NCBI GenBank assembly: GCA_026210745.1
Contig: CP110630.1
Span: 5,146,001 to 5,210,000 of the forward strand
Length of the DNA: 64,000 nt
Reading direction: 5' to 3'
Source: Exobasidium rhododendri
Taxonomy: Eukaryota > Basidiomycota > Exobasidiomycetes > Exobasidiales > Exobasidiaceae
Below are positions 55,576 to 64,000 of the stretch, in pieces; the first letter of the stretch is position 1; each line of letters opens with the position of its first letter. The notes beneath the pieces are model-generated. The model was not told the DNA's origin. It saw only the letters and a list, made by a program, of their open reading frames with translations, and did not search any database. Position numbers and translations under genes: made by a program.

Positions 55576-55884
55576 CTTTTGTGCCTTCTGGATTTCTCTT
55601 GTATTTATCAACCCTTATACCAATCAAAGCACACCATGACGTTCCGTACAGTCTGTATGATGCATATTGTAGCCGAGTGTCCAGTCAAGCCCGACTGACC
55701 TTCGCAGGACTTGGTCTGACGACTGTCTGTCCACGCGATGACCTAGATCTCGAAAGCAACACGTGAATATGCACTACAAGGCTGCATTGCGATTTTGCAG
55801 GCCTGCCCGCCTAAATGATCGGTCATTGTTAAATTTTGTCACAGCTTCTCGATTCTACAATCACCGACTCGAGATCCAGTCAAG
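55576..55884 (+). promoter_or_regulatory. SHQ1-eIF1A intergenic region
   Basis: 309 bases with no gene. It holds the SHQ1 3' end and the eIF1A promoter. Confidence 0.4.
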
Positions 55885-56619
55885 ATGCCAAAAGTGAGGA
55901 GGCAAAGAGGGCTAGTGTTCAATCACTTGATCGGCTGCTAACGTATTCTCCTAACCTCCAGAATAAAGGCAAAGGAGGAAAGAATCGTAGGAGGGGTAAG
56001 AATGAAAATGAAGCAGATAAGAGAGAGCTAGTGTTCAAGGAAGAGGGCCAGCGTGAGTGGCGTTGATGGGGGTCGCATTGATCTTCATAGGGACTGTATG
56101 GCTCAGTGTTACTGTCTGGATCTCTATTGCAGAATACGCGCAGGTACTAAAGATGCTGGGAAACGGTCGATTGGAGGCACAATGCTTTGATGGCGAAAAG
56201 AGATTGGCGCATATTCGAGGAAAGCTGAGAAAGAAGGTGAGACCGCAATGACTGCCGCCCTTGCCTATAGGCTCATGATAGCGAGGCGTCTAATCAACCC
56301 ATCTGTTCATGCTGAAGGTCTGGATCAATACGGGAGACATTATCCTCCTCTCTCTACGAGACTTTCAAGATGAGAAGGCAGACGTCATCCAAAAGTACAC
56401 CGCCGATGAGGCAAGGTATGTCGAGACCTGTTTGTACGCCGCATGTCAATTGTTCTTACGCCGATCTCTCCTTCTACCAGATCGTTGAAGCAGTACGGTG
56501 AATTGCCTGAATCGGCAAAGATCAATGAGACTGAGCCTGAAGAAGGAGACGACGCAGCTATTGAATTTGCCGAAGGGTCCGACGACGAAGAGAGTGACGA
56601 TGACTTGGACGACTTGTAG
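55885..56619 (+). CDS. TIF11: Translation initiation factor eIF1A
   Basis: Coding join 55885..55893, 55962..56052, 56133..56236, 56318..56415, 56481..56619; 146 residues. The first coding exon is only ATG CCA AAA. The protein starts [20 protein letters not shown], the basic N-terminal tail, followed by the OB fold ([57 protein letters not shown]), then [13 protein letters not shown] and an acidic C-terminus ending DDDLDDL. eIF1A binds the 40S A site and promotes scanning and start-codon choice. All introns have GT/AG ends and keep phase. Confidence 0.95.
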
Positions 56620-57598
56620 ACAAGCAAGCCAGGCCGAAAAGTCGATACCACATAGAAGCTATTTGCGTGCTTCCAACAGTACAGATTCGCATGACTTTCC
56701 AGCACAGAGTGTCTTGATCAGAGCTCGATCGTATGTGTAAGAATGTCGTGAACCCTTAAAATGTTATTTACAGAGCGATTGAGTCAAGCGCCCCGTGAAC
56801 ACAACTGCAAGTATCAAGACGCTGGCTATTTGTAGGGCACTCCTGATATTCCAGCTGCATTCGTACTTCTTCAGCGACCATCAGCGGTCAGACAGCCTCT
56901 GTGTGACTCGACTTTGATGGAGGAAGCACGCGCCAGAAAGCTGTCGCGTTTTATTGCCTTCAATCTCTGGAAATATCTACCAAGACGGGGAAGAAGCCAA
57001 GGTGAGGATCGAGGTATCGCACTTTCCTGCCGAGAGGTGGATGTGATGTGCGGAGGCGGTGCCGTTTGACGCTCGCTCTACCTGCTAGTGCTTTGATGTC
57101 CTTCCTTTCTGTTGAAGACTGCCATTCACCGTTGTTCGCTTTGTGACATGTTGCTGCACGTCGGAAAAGAAGCAGAGACAGATCCCTGCGCTCTCATGGT
57201 AGAAGATCGAATCTGAGCGTACTGCAATCAGAGTAGATTGGCGTAGTCTAGGTGCGACCCTGTCTATTCTCCCTGACTTTAATCACTCGATCAATCGATG
57301 AAAATTCCTGCTCTAGGAACAGAATCACCTCTCCGCCGACGGGAGCGGTTCGATCCACATCAAGGCCAAGACAGATAAAAGAGCAGAATCGAAGTGGTTG
57401 CATATTTTCAGACGACTGGAACTTGCTCTCCCTTGGCTTTGACACCCTATACTTTCGCAAGCACCTCTCGCACCTCCTTTTTTCCCTAATCTCTTGTCCC
57501 CCTGCCATTTGCCGCTCTCTCTTCTAATACGACGATAGAATGGTGAGATTATGGCACTGATACTTTATGCGATAGTGAGCTGACCCAATCAAAGCATC
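56620..57598. other. Intergenic region downstream of eIF1A
   Basis: About 980 bases with no supportable gene. A tRNA B-box-like GGTTCGATCC is at 57348-57357, but its flanks cannot form a T stem. Possible 5' parts of the 57.6-kb relic would lie at the right end. Confidence 0.35.
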
Positions 57599-57971
57599 CT
57601 CGCCGAAGTCACTGTCATCGTCTTCCTCCGACAGCGACTATTATAATCACTTGAGCCGAACTAAGGGATGCTCGTTTGCTGATCGTGCGATTCAGCATCA
57701 CACCAGCTTGTCCCTAGAACCGCACTGTGTCTATGAAACGATCTTCACTAGGAAATGGAGAATCTTCTCGCAATCATTCACTCTATTCCGCACACTTTGT
57801 CTTCATCTCTTGAAGACTGGACACACTACCATCGTCAAATCGACATTAGGAGCATTACTTCGAGCTTAGGACCATCGAATACTTGACGATTCACCTGACC
57901 CCTCGTTTGACAATGTTCTTCTTGTCAAGGTGAAAGTGTGCAAATCTCCCTTCCAATGGCTGCCAAAGTAA
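57599..57971 (+). pseudogene. Broken paralogue of the 58.5-kb module gene
   Basis: The frame reads [18 protein letters not shown], then FTLFRTLCLHLLKTGHTTIV and STLGALLRA, a TAG at 57867-57869, and continues in the same frame to FDNVLLVKVKVCKSPFQWLPK and a TAA. The matching part of the intact gene reads FKLFRSLFYYWQQTGETTID and VLGALLRA, then FPVNWL. One in-frame stop thus separates two recognisable halves. The segment around LGALLRA is nearly identical, which suggests a rather recent duplication. A 5' exon is not clear. An intron removing the stop would also remove the conserved LGALLRA, so I prefer a broken gene. Confidence 0.6.
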
Positions 57972-58514
57972 TAAAGAAAGAAGATACCAGAATTCCAGAA
58001 GACACCTTAAGATACTTGCTCCGGGGTTCCGATGGCGCATCGTTATACTAGTCGCGGCCTGTTTCCTGAACGCCACTGAAGTGTATACCCTGACGTGTAC
58101 CGGTAGCGGACTGAAGATGGAGCCACACTGCCATTGATTCAGGGTCAGTATACATCCGAAGGGGGTATTTCTGCCTTTGCTGCTGCACTTCATCTCTCTG
58201 CCCTTAGAAGAGCGAGGTAGTACATCTTCTCGGCGACGAGTGGCGGGTCGATTAAAAGCGCTTTACTTCACTTAGCCTGATGATTACGAGGAAGGTGAAG
58301 CGGAGCAGCAGAGTAGCCTTACTCGCGTCCAATTTCACACCCAGAGTCAAGGCAGGCCAGTCAAGTGTTTCTTTTCAGGTGAAGAGCTTTGTTGGCTGGC
58401 ACACATCGTGTCGATATGCTCTACGACTCTTATCCTCTTTTCATTGTTTCTTCTCGTCTGCTTCGGCCTACTGTTAGAATACATTGCTAAGTCTGTCTAT
58501 AATTCTCACTTGAG
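57972..58514. other. Spacer between the two module genes
   Basis: About 540 bases with no supportable gene. It should include the promoter of the 58.5-kb gene. Confidence 0.4.
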
Positions 58515-59179
58515 ATGAAGCCTGAAAAAGAAGAAGCATTGGTACGTGATGCTACCGTTACATACTTTCACGTATTGTCACCTGATCTTAATAATCATGT
58601 TGCCAGTCTGGCTGGAAAGACCTTCCTCTGTCGATGAATGGACGAAGCGAGAGTAACACAGCAACAGGCGACGACACTTCCACCGACTCCGTCATATGCC
58701 TGACAAATACTGCCAGCTCCCGCAGCACTGCAGCCACGACGTACGACGAAGACACCGTTGCCTCCGATGACTTCTCGAGTGGTAGCAGTCAGGGCAGACT
58801 TGCTCCCAGTCAAGTGCTCTATCAATTGCGAAAACCACTTCGAATCTACAACGACCAGCTTCCTCGCAAAAAGCATCATGACAAGCCCGAAGGCTTCAAG
58901 CTCTTTCGATCGCTCTTCTACTACTGGCAACAGACGGGAGAGACTACTATCGATATGTCTGTTTTAGGAGCACTCCTTCGCGCAGTTGATTCCCAAATCT
59001 TCTACAAAGTAGGACGACCAAAATTGACTACCTTTCTTGATCGAGTGATCAAGGACAAATTTCCTGTCAATTGGCTACACAGAGGGGACGGTCTTGACTT
59101 TGAGCCAATGATCGATCTCATTGAGGAAAAGGAAGCAGTCGATCAAATCGGACTCGATCTGGAAGCCTTCATGTTCTAA
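58515..59179 (+). CDS. Small unknown protein with one copy of the module
   Basis: Coding join 58515..58541, 58607..59179; 199 residues. The first exon is MKPEKEEAL, with a GTACGT donor, and the second begins SGWKDLPLS. I do not recognise the family. About 90 residues of Ser/Thr/Asp-rich sequence precede a compact module at about 105-185. The module reads FKLFRSLFYYWQQTGETTID, VLGALLRAVDSQIFYKVG and LTTFLDRVIKDKFPVNWL, then a helix ending GLDLEAFMF. The pattern (aromatic helix, G, LL helix, basic element, PVNW) is the one found three times in the gene at 22.8-24.7 kb. No signal peptide or membrane segment. The neighbours on both sides are relatives, so this is a local tandem family. Confidence 0.7.
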
Positions 59180-59536
59180 GGCTACCTTCTGCGGTGCTGC
59201 GATCTATTATGTACCGTCATTCATTCCTACCAGATTTTATTTGCTCGTTCTCTTCTCATAGTTTCAAAGCTTTCCTACGTTTGACAGTCCTTTGAGAAGC
59301 TACTCTCATGCGCTGGAAGTGCCCGCGACCTACTTCCGCTGAGCAGAGAAGCCAACCTCGACAAGCGTTTGTCTGTCGTCTGAATACGCCACACCTCGGC
59401 CCGCCTTTGTCTCAGCCAGTCGTTAATCTCGCTGCACTTTGTCCCGCTCCTTTTCGTAGTAGTTCTGTTGGATTCGCCCTGACTCTACACTCTACCGTCA
59501 CTTTTATCGCACTCCTAAAGCTTTCACTGCTCTCAG
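59180..59536. other. Spacer 5' of the third module gene
   Basis: About 360 bases. An ATG frame at 59308 (reading MRWKCPRPTSAEQRS) could supply the missing 5' exon of the next gene through a GTAGTA donor near 59456 and the CTCTCAG acceptor at 59536, but nothing confirms this. Confidence 0.3.
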
Positions 59537-59881
59537 CGTATTAGGTGCTCAAAGGTCTTTCGAAGAGGACAAAGCTGCCTCATACGACTGGAACAGATAT
59601 GGCGGGAATACCTCGACATCCAGCGTGTCTACCGCTTCAATCACGACAAAGACAGTCTTCGACTCTTTCATTCCCTGTGTTTGCATCAAGACGGCGTGAA
59701 TCGGGAAGACATCTGCCTGGTCAACTCAAAGAACCTTGTCGAGGGCATGCCCAGCGAGGAAGTGATTCCGCTCATCAAGAGAGCGATGGAGGGAGGATTC
59801 CCTCTCTTTTGGTATCAAAATTCGCAGCTCCTTGAATTCTCGGAAGTGAAGCCGTTTCTCCTCTTTCGAAAGGTAGCCTAA
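59537..59881 (+). CDS. Third module gene, 5' end unresolved
   Basis: An open frame from an AG acceptor (59535-59536 or 59543-59544) to TAA at 59881. It reads WREYLDIQRVYRFNHDKDSL, then RLFHSLCLHQDGVN, MPSEEVIPLIKRAMEGGFPL and FWYQNSQLLEFSEVKPFLLF. It follows the module pattern: an LF.SL helix, a DG turn, a basic element, then FPLFW in the place of FPVNW. There is no ATG in the N-terminal part, so either a 5' exon is missing or this is a relic. It lies about 360 bases after the intact paralogue on the same strand. Confidence 0.45.
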   Translation, partial: RIRCSKVFRRGQSCLIRLEQIWREYLDIQRVYRFNHDKDSLRLFHSLCLHQDGVNREDICLVNSKNLVEGMPSEEVIPLIKRAMEGGFPLFWYQNSQLLEFSEVKPFLLFRKVA

Positions 59882-59884
59882 CGT

Positions 59885-60550
59885 TGCTTCAGAACATTCT
59901 GACCAGGAACCTTCTCAATCCTCATTGCCCTCTCTCGCTGTCATGCCATATGCTCTCGAGGGCGGTAGATGCGCTGAGCACACCGAGCGCTTGTACTTTC
60001 TTACTCGTCGATCAGGAAAACCTTCTATACTATGTCCTCAATACCTCATTGTACGACACTAGTGCTACTCGATGCTGCTTTCCTACGTCAGGTACTCTGG
60101 AGTCTCGTCACGAAGTTCAGCCTGTCCCGGACGAGCAGAACAGGAGAGGGGAAATGATGACTGACCCATAGCATTTCCTGCCTTCTCCAATCGTAGTTCA
60201 CTCCCCAATTCTCTTTCATGTTCCCGCCCTCTGACCCCGAGCCCTCTGAATGAGCAATAAAAGACAGACCTGCTTGAGGGCAGCGAGAATTACACGCTTC
60301 TTGCGCCCACTACAAGTGGTATCACACGACCCAGATTACCTATTGAATTCTACGGACGAGAGGGGAAGAAGAGTCTGTATCACCAAAACAAGTCCTTCGG
60401 AAGCAGCGCAAAGGACTGTGCGAATGCTGCGAAATTTCAATGTCTCATGAGTGGTAGTAGTACAATGCTGGTGTGTTGCCTTTCCGTTTTTACTTCTTCT
60501 CGTCATTGCCCTCTTCATTTGTGTGTTTGTATGCTCAGCGAACAGCATCC
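59885..60550. other. Region between the module cluster and RAD3
   Basis: About 670 bases. One plus-strand frame is open from 60261 into the RAD3 3' end and could be an exon after an AG at 60266-60267 (reads DLLEGSENYTLLAPTTSGIT, then RLPIEFYGREGKKS). I cannot place it in a gene. Otherwise this is the 3' side of RAD3. Confidence 0.3.
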
Positions 60551-63181
60551 TCACTCAATGACTTCCGCTTCGTCGAAGGTCTCCATCCGAGTCAGTTCTT
60601 CTCCTGTCCCGAACTCCATGTCGAATTCGTCGCCATCGATGTCCATCTGGTCGATCTTGCCATTCGTCATCGCGGCCTCGTCTTCGCCCTCTTCGCCCTT
60701 TTCGCCGTCTTGCAGCATCAACCTCTCAAAGTGCTCCCTCTCCTTCGCTTGACGTGCTTCAATGTCACTCACATCCCACAGACTGACTCCGTTCTTGCCA
60801 TTCGTCGGCATGTCTTGCGCCATCTGCTTCAAGAATCGAACACTCTCCACCAACGCCATGTCGGAGCTCAGATTAGAATGGGCTTCATTGATCTGAGCCG
60901 CGATCCATCGTGGCAGCTTGTCTCGCTTGTCTGCTCTTGCAAATCTCTTATCCGCAAAGATCATCAGCCCGTAGTCTGTTTTCCCTCTCAAGACTCTTCC
61001 AACACATTGAGCAGCATGTCTCATTGCATCAAAGGTCAGAAAAGATGCCTCTTTGATGCGGAAATTGTCCCTCAGGAATTCCAGTCTAGCCTTTAGAATT
61101 CGAGACTCGGTGTATTGATAAGGCACACCGAACATGATGACGGCTCTCCCGTAGTTGTGATCAAAGTCGATCCCTTCCGACACCTTCCCTCGGGCGACCG
61201 AAAGCAAGATGGCACCTCGTCCGTTGTCGCATGCCCTTCGGTAGTTTTCTAGAGCGATACTCGTTTCCGGTGCGTCGGGTGTTTCGATGAAGACCAACTT
61301 GTACTTCCAAACATCATCTAAGATGCCCATGTCATGCCATGCTGCAACGATACTCTCCATGTATAGATAACTAGGGAAGAAGGCAACGATACCGTCTGGC
61401 ACAATCTTGGAGTAGTCAATCAAGATGTTGCCGTAATTTCGAACAACGGCCAGATCGTTTCGGACTTCGAACCGGGATGAAATAGCAACCTGATCGGAGC
61501 CCCTTGTAATGACGAGTGGCAGGAAACATTGTCTAGTCAATGTCATCGGATAGCTGTCCTGTACCACAGTCTCGAACTTGAGCATCTTGGGGTACATGTC
61601 CAACGGCGAGATTGTTCCTGAAGTGATGATGACCGAGCTGAACCTTTCGAAGACGGGTGCAATGGCAAGACTGGCATCAAGGCAGGTGAAGTGAAAGATC
61701 GGGTTGGGAACTGTGGCATTTTCAGTCTCGAATGGTTCCAGGATGAGCAGGAAGCCCTTGTCGTATGTAGCTACCAGTGTTGCAAATGCGGCTACCCTCT
61801 GCAGGCTGGCGTACTCGTCAATCCTTGTCAATTCCAAGGTAGAGACGAGCATTCGCAGCCTTTCTGCACAGAATCGAAGTGGCTTCCTCTCAATGTAGGT
61901 GATGTCTTTGAGATGCTGTAAGAAGCTCGGTGGTGTCTCGGCAACGACATGCAAGACCCTCATTCTGGTCTTGAGGTACTCTACGAAGCGCTTCAGAAAA
62001 GCGACAAAATGCTCTGCCCTCCGAATATTGCCTGGCACTGCTTCCTGCAGCAAGTCATCGGGCAGAACAGGATTGGTCATGAAGGTGTCTGCTTCTCGTT
62101 CGTCGGCTTGTTCTTGTAGTCCTTCCACCAGTCGAGCATATTCGTCCTGAAGTTTTGACGCATCCGTCCGCTTTACTTCTTCCACTCGTTCGGACAGCTG
62201 ATTGATGCTTCGGTATGCGCTGTCTAGCATTGGTCTTGTCAGATCTATGCTGAGCGATTCAATGCAAACATTGTCGATGTTGTGCGCTTCGTCGAATACG
62301 ACAATGGCGTCCTTGCTCATCTCTCTTGACACTTGCTCGGCGATCTTGGGGTCCAAGAGGTAGTGGAAGGAGTAGATGATGATGTCGACAAAGGGCAGCA
62401 TTCTTCGAACGGCAAAGTAAGGGCATACACCTTTCTCCCGTCCATACTCTTTAACATCTTCCAAAGTCCACACGCCCCTCGGTATTAGGTGACCAGGCTC
62501 CATCTTTCCCAGCTCTTCATGAAAATCACAAAGCTCCACGCTGCCCGGCTCCTTTCTACCTTTCTCACAAGCCCATGCGCTCGTCATATCCCTACATCTT
62601 GCATCTACCACCTTTCCCTTTCTCTCTCTGGCAACACCAGGGTGTATACACAGATTCTTCCGACTACTGAGGCCGAATGCTAGTGTATCTTCTGGCTCGC
62701 CTTGACCTTTCGGCAGAGGAGTGTCACGCTGACAAGGTGGATTTGATCCAGGATCATTGTATCTGGCCCGGTATTCCATCAGCCTCTTCAATTCTGCCAA
62801 TGCTTTTTCGATCTCCGGTACTGTACGAGAGCAGTAGATGAGCTTGCGACCGGCTGGGTAGAACTGGCAAAGTGCAGAAGCATTGCTTAAAACACTACAT
62901 CAATGCAACACGAGAAGCATCACCTGCTCACCTTCTGATACGAAACAATCAGACTTAAGAGCGAGACAGTCTTTCCCGTACCTGACGGCATTTCGAGAAC
63001 GCAGTGGCCATTGGCATCTAGCGTCCTCTTGAGATCTGTCATGTATGCATATTGCTCCGGATAGATCTTTGGGTACGGGAACAGGATGGGGAGGTCATCG
63101 ATGAAGAACTGAGTCAAAGGCAAGATTCAATTAGACAGGTCATACTACGCATGTGAGGTGAAGCTCTCCACTCACTTTCAT
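60551..63181 (-). CDS. RAD3: Rad3/XPD DNA helicase of TFIIH
   Basis: Complement of join 60551..62863, 62932..63108, 63176..63181; 831 residues (yeast 778). The first coding exon is ATG AAA, followed by GTGAGT; joining to [20 protein letters not shown] gives the family start. Walker A is PSGTGKT (43-49), the DEAH box is [11 protein letters not shown], and the four iron-sulfur cysteines are visible in [23 protein letters not shown] and GVCPYFAVR. Later motifs include [29 protein letters not shown] and [14 protein letters not shown]. Rad3 opens DNA in nucleotide excision repair and transcription initiation. The C-terminus is acidic and longer than in yeast (ending [17 protein letters not shown] residues). 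All phases agree. Confidence 0.96.
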
Positions 63182-64000
63182 CGCCGCCCTTCCACCTCGG
63201 CAGGCAGCTTTGCGTAGAAACGGATGCGATGAAGCTCAGCAAGGAAGAGCCAAGATGGATGTACGTACGATGGAACCAGTAACTGTTGGAGGAGTCCATG
63301 CGTAATTGTGCCTTTTTCTCTTTGAGCGCGTCGCATCGCAACACTGATTGGTAAGATCAATTCATGCTTGGCTTCCAGTGATTACAAGCATCGACAGCAG
63401 GAACTTTACGCCTCTTATTTCGATGACCTTCCAGATCAGACATAATTATTGCGTCCTAGAGGCAGTGGCTGAGTACATTGTTTTCAGAAAATAGGTTGGA
63501 TCGTGAGATAAGAGAAAGCCGAGGAGGAGGCACTGAAGACTCAATATAACATCGTGTACTGAGCAGCAGAGGAATATAAGTCCTGGTGGGCGCCACAGAC
63601 CCACGGCTCATGGCCAATCCAGTAGAGGTGGCCTTCATACACATGATCGGCATCAACGTCTCAGATGCATGGCCTTTGGGTTCACGAACGAAAGGGTCAC
63701 ATCAAGAAGCTGCACTCCCTCGCAGGATTAGCATCTCCGGAGATGCAGTCTTGGCCCAATCCCCGCAAGCATCATAGCATAGTATGCAGTGGAACAATGT
63801 TGCGTTGGATAGTGCGACGGCAGTTTTGGGTGCTGTAGTAGAGAGCTTGGATTTAGGAGGAAAGTTCCTGTTTCTGAGGATGTTTGGAGTATGCTACTAC
63901 TGCCTTTCCGATTCTCAGGCGGAGCTATGTCTAAACGATAGGCCCTAGAAGTATTGCCTCGGCAAGCGAACCTCTCACCAGGCTCTTCAAACCGCCTTCT
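63182..64000. other. RAD3 upstream region to the window edge
   Basis: About 820 bases. No gene is supported. A minus-strand open stretch near 63560-63670 reads YEGHLYWIGHEPWVCGAHQD and ends in a stop; it could be the last exon of a gene beyond the window, or chance. A plus-strand frame at 63607-63777 has no recognisable content. Confidence 0.35.

Noticed and set aside
57348-57357. tRNA B-box-like GGTTCGATCC
   Set aside because: The flanking bases do not form a T stem and no A box or acceptor stem is found at the right distance.
63607-63777. Short plus-strand frame at the right edge
   Set aside because: No family features; too little sequence before the window edge to judge.

Overview
This is a fungal nuclear window, most likely from a basidiomycete and possibly Ustilaginomycotina. 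The clues are long, often intron-poor reading frames, short introns (about 60-130 nt, mostly GTGAGT/GTAAGT donors), dense packing on both strands and housekeeping proteins of fungal type. The lineage call is inference. Exon joins below were worked out by hand from splice sites, reading phase and family similarity.

Layout. 1-9.1 kb: the 3' end of CLP1 (mRNA 3'-end processing), a very large five-TOG XMAP215/Stu2 microtubule polymerase, and QCR7 (complex III). 9.1-15.5 kb: an accessory island. It holds a MITE-like element with 29-bp inverted ends, a Crypton with a tyrosine recombinase whose catalytic residues are all present, a degenerate tandem repeat, and a 2-oxoglutarate/Fe(II) dioxygenase gene. 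15.5-24.7 kb: DUS1 and a TTC1-like TPR gene that may be spliced together, a PCL-type cyclin, and a seven-exon gene of unknown function with three copies of an unrecognised module of about 80 residues. 24.8-43 kb: an unknown acidic protein, DPB2 (DNA polymerase epsilon), an MFS transporter with one apparent GC-AG intron, a SulP sulfate permease and DOP1. 43-56.6 kb: EXO84, a thioredoxin with a hydrophobic tail, NAC-beta, an Akl1/Prk1-type kinase, an aldo-keto reductase, SHQ1 and eIF1A. 57.6-59.9 kb: a small cluster (one intact gene, one with an in-frame stop, one incomplete) of proteins resembling the 22.8-kb module. 60.5-63.2 kb: RAD3/XPD.

Most genes are unrelated housekeeping functions. DOP1, EXO84 and the Akl1-type kinase all belong to membrane traffic or endocytosis. 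CLP1, DUS1 and SHQ1 act on RNA. DPB2 and RAD3 act in DNA replication or repair. The two regions that look least ordinary are the Crypton/dioxygenase island and the two loci encoding the unrecognised module.
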